Shown: positions 24,893 to 32,443 of the stretch, piece by piece
Numbering within the stretch: position 1 is the stretch's first letter
How the letters are laid out: every line of letters starts with the position of its first letter
From: ZC4RG20 sp964518995
GTDB lineage: Bacteria; Pseudomonadota; Gammaproteobacteria; Steroidobacterales; Rariloculaceae
Length of the DNA: 41,695 bases
Assembly: GCA_964518995.1 (NCBI GenBank)
Contig: CAZFJU010000005.1
Coordinates: 1-41,695, forward strand
Reading direction: 5' to 3'
Translations under genes and position numbers: made by a program
Notes under the pieces: generated by a model
The model's input: the letters and a program-made list of their open reading frames with translations, nothing else
What the model was told of the DNA's origin: nothing
The model's database searches: none

Positions 24893-25993
24893 ATGTCCAA
24901 GCAAGCTCGACCGCCCGTCAGCTCGGCGCAAGATGCGGCGGCGGTTGCCTTTCCGCACGGCTCGGCGAGGCTCGGTGCCGCGGCGCTGGCCGCGTCGCTC
25001 GCGCTCGGTATAGCGAGCGTTACCGCAGCTCAGGACGTCTCGCCGCCGGAGGTCATCGAGCGCAGCGAGCCCGCAGCGCCGACGAACTCGTTCGGCATGC
25101 CGCTCGAAGGCTGGGTGAAAGTGCGCTACACGGTGCGTGCCGACGGCTCGACGGCCGACGTGCGGATCGCCGATGTCATGCCGCCGCAGCTCAATACCCG
25201 GGCTGTCACGGGAGCAGTGCAGAGCTGGCGCTTTACCCCGGCCACTGCGAGCGGTGAGCCGGTGGATTGGTACAACAACGAGTCCTACATCGTGTTCGAC
25301 GCGGACAACGTGCCGCTAGAGCCATCGCCGATGTTCGCACAGGCCTACGCGCCGATCGTCGAGGCGATCGAAGCGCAGGATTTCGACCGGGCGAAGCGAC
25401 AGAACGAAACGCTGCTCGAGAGCCGCGCAATGCGTCTCAACGAGATTGGGCTCGCGCAGTACCAGGCCGCCATGCTGCACGCCGCGACGTCGGATTACCA
25501 CGACGCCCACGCTGCAATTCTGCGCGCGACGGATCCAGAAGTGCGCACGCTGCCGGATGCCGACCTCGCCAATGCGCTGCGTTATCGTTTCGGCATCGAG
25601 GTGGAGCTCGGTCACTATGCGAGCTCGCTCGAGACCTTCGACCGGCTCGCGGCGATCGAGCAGCTCGCGGACGATGACGCGCTCAAGACGCATGCGGACG
25701 CGGTGCGCGCGGCGCTCTCCAGCGATGGCGCCGTAGCGGTGAAGGGCCGCGCCGGCCGCAATGCGCCGTGGAGCTATGCACCCCGTCGGCGCACGTTCGG
25801 TTTCACGGATGTCGAAGGCAATATCCGCGGGCTCGAGCTCGAATGCGACCGCCGCAAGCAGCCGCTGGATTTTGCCGCGGACGTCGAGTGGTCCATTCCA
25901 GAGAGCTGGGGAGACTGCACGCTGTTCGTCGACGCACGCCGCGATGCGACGTTCACGCTGATCGAGTTTCCGACCGCGGCCGCAGCGCCGTAG
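24893..25993 (+). CDS. Secreted protein with TonB C-terminal domain
   Basis: A 366-residue product preceded by a strong GGGGAGGGGAAGG Shine-Dalgarno. An atypically long N-terminus (about 25 residues) leads into a hydrophobic run ending VTAAQD, which could be a signal peptide or a membrane anchor. Residues about 50-130 form a TonB C-terminal domain: the GWVKVRYTVRADGSTADVRIADV strand pair, then VQSWRFTPA. The next 150 residues are helical and TPR-like (AILRATDPEVRTLPDADLANALRYRFGIE). The C-terminus is a beta-rich segment with two cysteines. It lacks the Pro-rich spacer of true energy-transducing TonB. TATAAC at 24861 may be a -10 element. It converges on the Nudix gene with a 3-base gap. Confidence 0.8.
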   Translation: MSKQARPPVSSAQDAAAVAFPHGSARLGAAALAASLALGIASVTAAQDVSPPEVIERSEPAAPTNSFGMPLEGWVKVRYTVRADGSTADVRIADVMPPQLNTRAVTGAVQSWRFTPATASGEPVDWYNNESYIVFDADNVPLEPSPMFAQAYAPIVEAIEAQDFDRAKRQNETLLESRAMRLNEIGLAQYQAAMLHAATSDYHDAHAAILRATDPEVRTLPDADLANALRYRFGIEVELGHYASSLETFDRLAAIEQLADDDALKTHADAVRAALSSDGAVAVKGRAGRNAPWSYAPRRRTFGFTDVEGNIRGLELECDRRKQPLDFAADVEWSIPESWGDCTLFVDARRDATFTLIEFPTAAAAP

Positions 25994-25996
25994 CGC

Positions 25997-26539
25997 TTAC
26001 TCCTCCGGAACGACGGCGCCGAGCTCGACGGTCGGCGGGTGATAACCGCGCGCCGCGAGCCAATCGCGGAGCGCGGGTCCCGTGCCTTGCGGCCACGGCC
26101 GCAGGTTGGCGAACGGCACGGCCTTGTAGTCCGCGAGCTCCGCGGCTTCGAGGCGCACCTCGCCGGGCGCGAGCCGGACGTGATACGCGAAGATGATCTG
26201 ATTCAATCTTGCGAACGGATAGGCGCCGACAGCGCTGACGATCTCGCCGGCGAGCCCCAGCTCCTCCGAGACCTCGCGCAAGATCGCTTGCTCCGGCGTC
26301 TCATTGGCCTCGAGGAAGCCGGCGACGAGCACGTACCACGTCTCCGGGTGGCCGTGACTGCGCACGAGAATCACGCGATCGTCCCGCTCGACGATCGCGG
26401 CGACGATCGGAATCGGATTACCCCAATGCACGAAGCCACATCCGTGCCGCGGACACACGGGCCGGGCGCGCCCGCCGCGCTCGCCTTCTCTAAGCGGCGT
26501 TCGGCATCTTGGACAGTAGCGGAAGTGTGTGCGGCTCAT
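25997..26539 (-). CDS. NUDIX hydrolase with zinc ribbon (NudC-like)
   Basis: A 180-residue protein. Four cysteines (9, 12, 29, 34) form a zinc ribbon at the N-terminus, followed by the Nudix domain. The Nudix box spans residues 74-96 (GFLEANETPEQAILREVSEELGL) and fits G-x5-E-x7-R-E-x2-E-E-x-G-x exactly, so it should be active and metal-dependent. The ribbon plus Nudix arrangement resembles NudC (NADH pyrophosphatase/deNADding), but the chain is shorter and lacks NudC's N-terminal domain. It is last of three genes: its ATG overlaps the methyltransferase stop as ATGA, so it is probably translated with the P450 and methyltransferase. A housecleaning or product-processing role are both possible. 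Confidence 0.9.
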   Translation of the reverse strand: MSRTHFRYCPRCRTPLREGERGGRARPVCPRHGCGFVHWGNPIPIVAAIVERDDRVILVRSHGHPETWYVLVAGFLEANETPEQAILREVSEELGLAGEIVSAVGAYPFARLNQIIFAYHVRLAPGEVRLEAAELADYKAVPFANLRPWPQGTGPALRDWLAARGYHPPTVELGAVVPEE

Positions 26540-27312
26540 TCCGTCTCGGTCGATTGCGCTCGTTCGAGCACATATGAGAAGTAGCGCGCTTCGCCTTCCG
26601 CCAGACGGCGGTGGGCGCGGTAACCGACGACGCCGCTCCAGTCGAGATAGGCCGTGCGCGCGGTCTCGTCCGCAATCTCGTTGATCACGGCCGCGCGGCG
26701 GGCGCTGTCGAGCTCGAGCGCCCGCAGCACGTTGGCCGTGATGTCCTCGCAGTCGACGATGCGAAAGCCGGCGTCGAGCAACTCCGGCGTGACCTCATCG
26801 TCACGCCAACCGCCGTCGGTATAGCAGAAGCGGCCGCCCGGAACGAGCACGCGATACGCTTCGGCGAAAAACGCCGTACGGTCGTCGTACAGGTGCGACG
26901 CCTCGATATTGATGACGACATCGAACGACGCGTCCGGCAGATCGAGCGCTTCCGCGTCGCCGACTCGGAACTCGAGGTTGCCGGCGACGTGCCGCTCGCG
27001 CGCGAGCCGCACGTTCTCCGGGCTGAGGTCGATGCCGAGATAGCGGCGCGGCGCGAACGTGCGCGCGACGAACGCGGCGCCGCCGCCGCGGCCGCAGCTC
27101 ACCTCGAGCACCTCCGCACCTTCGAGCAGCACCCCGCGCACCGCGTGCTCATAGAGCTGCAGGCAGTAGAACTCGGGTGCATCCGCCGGCACGACGGTAT
27201 CGACGGAATCCGCGCTATAGCCGTAGTTCAGCACGGTCAACGCGGGGAGCCGGCTCGCGGCGTCGTCGTACTGCGCGCGAGTCGCGGGTCGTTTGCTCGG
27301 GGCTGGGCTCAT
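26536..27312 (-). CDS. Class I SAM-dependent methyltransferase
   Basis: A 258-residue protein. I start it at ATG 27312, which overlaps the P450 stop as ATGA and has GAGGAAG just upstream; the frame is open 195 codons further but that part is the P450 in another frame. The Rossmann motif I is VLEVSCGRGGG (68-78), then GIDLSPENVRLARER (motif II acidic residue), VGDAEALDLPDASFDVVIN (motif III-IV) and EAYRVLVPGGRFCYTD (motif V-VI). The opening LNYGYSAD resembles methyltransferases of the phthiotriol/rifamycin O-methyltransferase type, so O-methylation of a small lipophilic molecule is plausible. Its own stop overlaps the Nudix start. Confidence 0.9.
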   Translation of the reverse strand: MSPAPSKRPATRAQYDDAASRLPALTVLNYGYSADSVDTVVPADAPEFYCLQLYEHAVRGVLLEGAEVLEVSCGRGGGAAFVARTFAPRRYLGIDLSPENVRLARERHVAGNLEFRVGDAEALDLPDASFDVVINIEASHLYDDRTAFFAEAYRVLVPGGRFCYTDGGWRDDEVTPELLDAGFRIVDCEDITANVLRALELDSARRAAVINEIADETARTAYLDWSGVVGYRAHRRLAEGEARYFSYVLERAQSTETE

Positions 27313-28772
27313 TGCGCTTCCTCGTTGAGTGGCATGCGGACGTTCGGCGTCGCGGTGGGTCCGCCGCGCCGCACGCGCATGTAGATGCCGCGGCGCGAGT
27401 GCATCGTGGTCCCGGCCGCCATCTCGATCCGTTGCCGCCGCACGAGCTCGAGCTCGAAGCGCCGCACGACCTGTGCGACGATCAGCCTGAGCTCCGTCAT
27501 GGCCATGGCAGCGCCAATGCAATTGCGATGCCCCGCGGCGAACGGGAGGTACGCAAAGCGTGGTCGGTCCGCGCAGTGCTCGGGCAGGAACCGGTCCGGA
27601 TCGAACCGGTTCGCATTGGGCCAGAGGCGCTCGAGACGGTGCGTCGCGAATAGCGATACATAGATCGTCGCGCCCTGAGGGATCGCGAAGCCGCCGAGGG
27701 TGTCGGCCTCTAGCGCGACCCGCGAGATCGAGTGAATGGGCGAGTACAGCCGCAGCGACTCGGACACGACTTGCTCGGTATACACCAGCGCGTCGAGGTC
27801 GGCGGGCGTTGGGGCGCGGTCGCCGAGGACCTGTGCCACCTCGGCTCTGACGCGAGCCTGCACGTCGCGATGGCGATGGAGCAGGTAGAAGATCCACGCG
27901 AGCGACGTGGCGGATGTTTCGTGGCCGGCGAAGAACAGCGTCAGCAGCTGCGAGCGCAGCGAAACATCGTCGAACTCATCGCCTTGCTCCCGGCTCGCTT
28001 TTACGAGCACTTCGAGCACGCCGCAGTCGGCGAAATCATGCTTCCTCTGCTCGGCGAGATAGCCGTCGATGCACGCGTCGATCTCGAGCTTGGCTGCCGC
28101 CATGGCGGGCGTCCAGCCGGCCGATCGACCGAGCACGGCGTGCCACGCGTTGCGCGGCGGCAGCGGCCATGCGCGCTTGATCTCGAGCGCCGCGGCGCAG
28201 AAGCGCTCGGCGATGCTCGGGAAACCGGCCCCGAGCAGATACCGGCCGGCGATCCATTGCGAGAGATCGAGGAATATCGGCTGCATGTCGACCGGCGCGC
28301 CGCTGTCCGCGTGCTCCGCCCAGCCGTCGAGAAACGCTTCGACGCCTGCGGCCATCCACGGCACTTGCGCGGCGATGTAATCGGCTTTGAATGTCGGTTG
28401 TGTGATCAGCCGCTGGCGCTTCCAGGCGTCGCCCTCGGTCAGCAACAGGCCCTCGCCGAGCACCTCGACGGCGGCGCGGTAGCGTGTATTCTTGCGGTAT
28501 CTATTCCTCTTCGTCACGAGCAACTCATACAAGAGCTCGGGATCGGAGACCAGGTAGACCGGCCTGCCCTTGATCGGCACTTTGGCGATAGGCCCGTAGC
28601 GCGTCGCAATCCGCAGCCAGAATTTCATCGGATTGCGCAACAGCCCGTCGAGGCAACCGAGATACGGCAGGCCGACCGGACCGGGCGGCTCGATTCCAGG
28701 CGCTGCTAGCGGCGCCGATACCGGCGCGGAAGCAGCAGCCTCCGTCTGCGTTACGGGTTGCGCCACAGTCAT
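27309..28772 (-). CDS. Cytochrome P450 (self-standing monooxygenase domain)
   Basis: A 487-residue P450. The opening is a low-complexity Ala/Pro-rich tail followed by the PPGPVGLPYLG proline hinge. The I-helix oxygen motif is FFAGHETSATSLAW, the K-helix ExxR is VVSESLRLYSPIHSISR, the PERF-like region is NRFDPDRFLPE, and the haem-binding loop FAAGHRNCIGAAMA supplies the thiolate ligand Cys418. The A-G-x-E-T form and PF-type loop resemble class II-like CYP4/CYP102-type sequences rather than camphor-type P450s. No ferredoxin or reductase is in the window. It heads a three-gene leftward operon; a G-rich Shine-Dalgarno (GGGGGG) abuts the ATG. The substrate is unknown. Confidence 0.95.
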   Translation of the reverse strand: MTVAQPVTQTEAAASAPVSAPLAAPGIEPPGPVGLPYLGCLDGLLRNPMKFWLRIATRYGPIAKVPIKGRPVYLVSDPELLYELLVTKRNRYRKNTRYRAAVEVLGEGLLLTEGDAWKRQRLITQPTFKADYIAAQVPWMAAGVEAFLDGWAEHADSGAPVDMQPIFLDLSQWIAGRYLLGAGFPSIAERFCAAALEIKRAWPLPPRNAWHAVLGRSAGWTPAMAAAKLEIDACIDGYLAEQRKHDFADCGVLEVLVKASREQGDEFDDVSLRSQLLTLFFAGHETSATSLAWIFYLLHRHRDVQARVRAEVAQVLGDRAPTPADLDALVYTEQVVSESLRLYSPIHSISRVALEADTLGGFAIPQGATIYVSLFATHRLERLWPNANRFDPDRFLPEHCADRPRFAYLPFAAGHRNCIGAAMAMTELRLIVAQVVRRFELELVRRQRIEMAAGTTMHSRRGIYMRVRRGGPTATPNVRMPLNEEAQ

Positions 28773-29023
28773 CCCCCCAGACCATGCAGGCGACGAGTGG
28801 ACCTTGTGCCGCTCGCCGATGCGCCCGCTTTATGCGGATCGAATGCACCAGAGTATGCGCTCCGGCACGGGGCGGGGCAAAGGCCCCGAGCCGGCATGGG
28901 AGGGCCGGCGCTTGGTGACAGGGCCCGTGCTCGCGGTCGGATGGTAGACTGAAGGCCTTCCGGTCGGCGTTCACGCCGCCGAGCCGCCTTCCTTGCCTTC
29001 GAAGACAGGAGCCCAGCAAGAAG

Positions 29024-30049
29024 ATGATCATCGATTGCCACGGACACTATACGACGGCGCCCGACGCGCTCACCGAGTATCGGGATCGGCAAAAGGCCGA
29101 GCTCGCGTTGGATCCGAATCATCAGGCAGTCAAGGGCACGCTCGACATCAGCGACGATCAGCTGCGTGAGAGCGTAGAAGGCGCGCAGCTGAAGCTGCAA
29201 CGAGAGCGCGGCACCGACGTGACGCTGTTCTCGCCGCGCGCGAGCGCGATGGGGCATCACGTCGGCAACGAGTCCACGAGCCGCGCGTGGACGGAGCACT
29301 GCAACGACCTCATCTATCGGCTGACCAAGCTGTATCCGAAGAACTTCGTCGGTGTCGCGCAGCTGCCGCAGTCGGTGAACGCGCCGATCGACGGTTCGGT
29401 GCGCGAGCTCGAGCGCTGCGTGCTCGAGCTCGGTTTCGTCGGCTGCAACCTCAACCCGGACCCGAGCGGCGGCTACTTCACGGGCCCTGCGCTCGGCGAC
29501 CGCTACTGGTACCCGCTGTACGAGAAGCTGTGCGAGCTCGAGGTGCCGGCGATGATCCATGTCAGCGGCGCGTGCAACACTCCGTACTGGCAGACCACCG
29601 GCTCGTATTATCTGAGCGCGGACACGGTGGCGTTCATGCAGCTGATGACCTCGGATATTTTTACCGACTTCCCGGACCTGAAGCTCATCATTCCGCATGG
29701 CGGCGGCGCGGTGCCTTATCATTGGGGCCGCTTCCGCGGCTTGGCCGACATGCTCAAGCGGCCGCCGCTCGAGGAGTCCATGCTGCGGAACGTCTATTTC
29801 GACACGTGCGTCTATCACCAGCCGGGCATCGATCTGCTGCTGAAGGTCATCCCGATCGAGAACATCTTGTTCGCGTCGGAGATGGTCGGCGCCGTGCGCG
29901 GCATCGACCCGCAGACCGGGCACTTCTTCGACGATACGAAGCGCTATATCGACGACACCGATGTGCTGACGGCGGAAGAACGGAACCGCGTCTTCGAGCA
30001 GAACGCTCGTCGCGTCTTCACACGCTTGCCGGCCGCGCTGCAGGGCTGA
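29024..30049 (+). CDS. ligJ: LigJ-like 4-oxalomesaconate hydratase (amidohydrolase superfamily)
   Basis: A 341-residue TIM-barrel protein. It closely follows LigJ, the hydratase of the protocatechuate 4,5-cleavage and gallate pathways: MIIDCHGHYTTAP at the start, FSPRAS, NLNPDPSGG, PAMIHVS, LIPHGGGAVPYHWGRFRG, NIYFDTCVYHQPGI-like sequence and ILFASEMVGAVRGIDP. Expected zinc ligands and catalytic residues are present: His6, His8, His179 and Glu286. The reaction would be hydration of oxalomesaconate to 4-carboxy-4-hydroxy-2-oxoadipate. None of the usual neighbours (LigAB, LigC, LigI, LigK) is in the window, so another ACMSD/LigJ-like substrate is possible. It heads a rightward pair with the N-acetyltransferase. 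Confidence 0.85.
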   Translation: MIIDCHGHYTTAPDALTEYRDRQKAELALDPNHQAVKGTLDISDDQLRESVEGAQLKLQRERGTDVTLFSPRASAMGHHVGNESTSRAWTEHCNDLIYRLTKLYPKNFVGVAQLPQSVNAPIDGSVRELERCVLELGFVGCNLNPDPSGGYFTGPALGDRYWYPLYEKLCELEVPAMIHVSGACNTPYWQTTGSYYLSADTVAFMQLMTSDIFTDFPDLKLIIPHGGGAVPYHWGRFRGLADMLKRPPLEESMLRNVYFDTCVYHQPGIDLLLKVIPIENILFASEMVGAVRGIDPQTGHFFDDTKRYIDDTDVLTAEERNRVFEQNARRVFTRLPAALQG

Positions 30050-30062
30050 GCTCGGGCCGGTC

Positions 30063-30893
30063 GTGGAGTCCGCAGCCGCAGATTTGCGCGTGGACCTTGC
30101 CGCTTACGCTGCGCGGATCGGCTACGACGGAGCGCTCGAGCCGACCCTCGAGACGGTCCGGGCGCTACACCGGCTGCACGCCGCCGCCATTCCGTTCGAG
30201 AACCTATCGACCCTGCTCGGGGAGACGCCGCGGCTCGACGTGGCGTCGCTCGAGCGCAAGCTCGTGCTGTCGCGCCGCGGCGGTTACTGCTTCGAGCATA
30301 ACCGGCTGTTCGGCGCGGTGCTCGAAACGCTCGGGCTCGAGGTGGGCGGGCTTGCGGCGCGAGTGCGGTGGGAGCGGGAACCGAGCGCGGATGTGCCGCG
30401 CACGCACATGTTGCTCCGGGTCGACATTGCCGGCGAGGCCCATATCGCCGACGTCGGCTTCGGCGGCCTCACGCTGACGGCCCCGCTGCGTTTCGTGCCG
30501 GGGCTCGAGCAGCGGACGCCGCACGAGACGTTTCGCATGCTGCACGAGGACGCCGGATTCGTGCTGGAGGCGAAGCTTGCGGGCGAGTGGCGGGCACTCT
30601 ACTGGTTCGACGAGACCCCGCACATGCCGATCGATTTCGAGGTATTCAACCACTTCGTCGCGACCTATCCGCGCTCTCCGTTCCGCTCGATGCTGTATGG
30701 CGCCAGAGTGCTGCCGGACCGGCGTCTCGGATTGCGCAACGGCCGCTTCACCGTGCGCGATCGCGATGGCGGATGCGAGACTCGCGAGCTCGAGACCGTG
30801 CCGGCGCTGCGCCGTGTGCTGAGCGAGGAGTTCGCGATCGCACTGCCCGACGACGACGGCGCGCTCGACGATGTCCTCGAGCAGATCCTATAA
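30063..30893 (+). CDS. nat: Arylamine N-acetyltransferase
   Basis: A 276-residue NAT enzyme that transfers acetyl from acetyl-CoA to aromatic amines and hydrazines. The catalytic triad is visible: Cys76 in RRGGYCFEHN, His115 in PRTHMLLRV and Asp130 in IADVGFGG. Other family features are IPFENLSTLLGE near the start and NHFVATYPRSPF in the C-terminal half. The start is GTG 30063, only 13 bases after the LigJ-like gene, so the two are probably one transcript. The last base pairs of its stop lie against a tandem repeat. Its role here, detoxification or synthesis of an acylated product, is not shown. Confidence 0.94.
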   Translation: MESAAADLRVDLAAYAARIGYDGALEPTLETVRALHRLHAAAIPFENLSTLLGETPRLDVASLERKLVLSRRGGYCFEHNRLFGAVLETLGLEVGGLAARVRWEREPSADVPRTHMLLRVDIAGEAHIADVGFGGLTLTAPLRFVPGLEQRTPHETFRMLHEDAGFVLEAKLAGEWRALYWFDETPHMPIDFEVFNHFVATYPRSPFRSMLYGARVLPDRRLGLRNGRFTVRDRDGGCETRELETVPALRRVLSEEFAIALPDDDGALDDVLEQIL

Positions 30894-30937
30894 ATTGGGG
30901 TCAGAGCCCTTTTGGAAATTGGGGTCAGAGCCCTTTT
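30892..30937. repeat. Two tandem 22-base REP-like repeats
   Basis: AAATTGGGGTCAGAGCCCTTTT occurs at 30892-30913 and again at 30916-30937, identical, separated by GG. Each copy has an imperfect palindromic core (GGG-GTCAGA-GCCC). The first copy begins inside the NAT stop codon. The remaining 30938-31159 contains no gene I recognise; it includes a small AGCGGC/GCCGCT hairpin. Confidence 0.8.
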
Positions 30938-31159
30938 CGGTCCGAGCGGCAAGGCCGCTGGGCCCGGAGCGCGGTGCTTTTCAGAGCCGTTGCTTTGTCC
31001 TGGCTTGCACACTAAATTGTCGCGACCTTGCGCCGACCGCCGAACCCTCTGCCGCGCGGGCCGTGCCGCTGCGATAAGGATTCGTTCCACAGCTTGCCAG
31101 GGCCGCGGTTGCAACAGAACGGAGCGGCAGCGCACGCCGTTAACAGATTAAGGTGTCAC

Positions 31160-32422
31160 GTGGCCATACAACTCAGCGAATTCGCCCGCTCCCTCACCGT
31201 CGAGACAGCGTTCACCGTGCTCGGTGTCGCCAAGGCACTCAAAGCACAGGGCAAGGACGTCGTCGAGCTCGAGATCGGCGATAGTCCTTTCGACAGCACT
31301 GCGAATGCTCGCGCCGGCGGCATTCAGGCCATCGAGGACAATCAATCTCACTACTGCCCGTCGCCGGGCATTCCCGAGTTTCGCAAGGCTGCGGCCGAGT
31401 TCGTGCGCCGTGAATTCGATGTGCCTGCCGCGCCCGAGAACATCGTGGCAGGGCCCGGCGCCAAGGTGTTCGAGCAATTCTTCTGCGAAGCCTTTCTCGA
31501 TCCGGGCGACGGCGTGCTCGTGTTCAGCCCATACTTCCCGACCTACGTGCCGAACATCCTGCGCCGGGCCGCGCGCCCGGTCTTCGCGCCATTGCGGCAG
31601 GCGAATGAGTTTCGGCCGGCGATCGCGGACATCGAGCGGTTTCTTGCCGAGGATCCGGCGCCCAAGGCGATTTTTCTGAACTCGCCGCATAATCCCACGG
31701 GAGGGGTGACGACCGAGGATGATCTGCGTCGCATCGCCGATCTGGTACGCGGCAAGAATATCGCCGTGTTCAGCGACGAGCCTTACTGCCACATGGTCTG
31801 GCGCGGCGAGCACAAGTCATTGCTGAGCCAGCCGGGCATGCTCGAGCAATGTGTCGCGGCGTATACGTTCAGCAAGTCGTACAGCATGAGCGGCTGGCGG
31901 CTCGGCTTTGCGGTCGCGTCGGCAACCGTCGCGGACTCCATCAGCAAGATGGTCAACACGACTCTGTCGTGCACACCGCCGATCGTCCAGCTTGCCGGCA
32001 CGGCGGCGTTGCAGCAGGACTCGGCGGAACGGGATCGGACGATGCGCGAGTTCCGCGACAAGGTCGTGCTGCTGACGGAGGGGTTGAATCGTATCGAGGG
32101 CTTCCACGTGCTCGATCCGACCGCAACGTTCTATGTGTTCCCGAACGTCGCCGCCGTATGCAATCGGCTCGGGGTCACGAGCCATGGGCTCGCGTTGTTC
32201 ATGCTCGAAGCCGCCGACGACGAGTTCGGTATCGCCAGCCTGGGTGGCGAATGCTTCGGCGAGGCCGGCGGCGGTTTCCTGCGCTTCTCGTGCGCCGAGC
32301 CGAACGAGCGGCTTGCGCAGGCGCTCGAGTTCATCCCGGTCGCGCTGTCGCGCACGGATCGGCTCGAGGCGTGGCTGCAGCAGAAGCCGCAGTATCGGTT
32401 GGCGGAGCCCTACCGCAACTGA
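31160..32422 (+). CDS. Class I/II PLP-dependent aminotransferase
   Basis: A 420-residue aspartate-aminotransferase-fold enzyme. I start it at GTG 31160 (VAIQLSEFARSL...), which has AAGG at 31151-31153; the frame is open 44 codons further but reads as non-coding. Family motifs are ELEIGDSPFD, GPGAKVFEQFFCEAFLDPGDGVLVFSPYFPTY, FLNSPHNPTGG (arginine-carboxylate/PLP loop), VFSDEPYCHMVW (Asp that pairs with PLP N1) and YTFSKSYSMSGWRLGF with the Schiff-base lysine 239. FLRFSCAEP carries the substrate-carboxylate arginine. The amino-acid substrate cannot be read. It is convergent with the DUF3300 gene. Confidence 0.92.
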   Translation: MAIQLSEFARSLTVETAFTVLGVAKALKAQGKDVVELEIGDSPFDSTANARAGGIQAIEDNQSHYCPSPGIPEFRKAAAEFVRREFDVPAAPENIVAGPGAKVFEQFFCEAFLDPGDGVLVFSPYFPTYVPNILRRAARPVFAPLRQANEFRPAIADIERFLAEDPAPKAIFLNSPHNPTGGVTTEDDLRRIADLVRGKNIAVFSDEPYCHMVWRGEHKSLLSQPGMLEQCVAAYTFSKSYSMSGWRLGFAVASATVADSISKMVNTTLSCTPPIVQLAGTAALQQDSAERDRTMREFRDKVVLLTEGLNRIEGFHVLDPTATFYVFPNVAAVCNRLGVTSHGLALFMLEAADDEFGIASLGGECFGEAGGGFLRFSCAEPNERLAQALEFIPVALSRTDRLEAWLQQKPQYRLAEPYRN

Positions 32423-32443
32423 GCGCCGGCGGCCGGCAGCTCG

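Noticed and set aside
27313..27897. Possible N-terminal extension of the methyltransferase into a 453-residue protein
   Set aside because: The extra 195 codons lie within the P450 coding region in another frame and are Arg/Ala-rich; the ATG at 27312 has a Shine-Dalgarno and an ATGA overlap.
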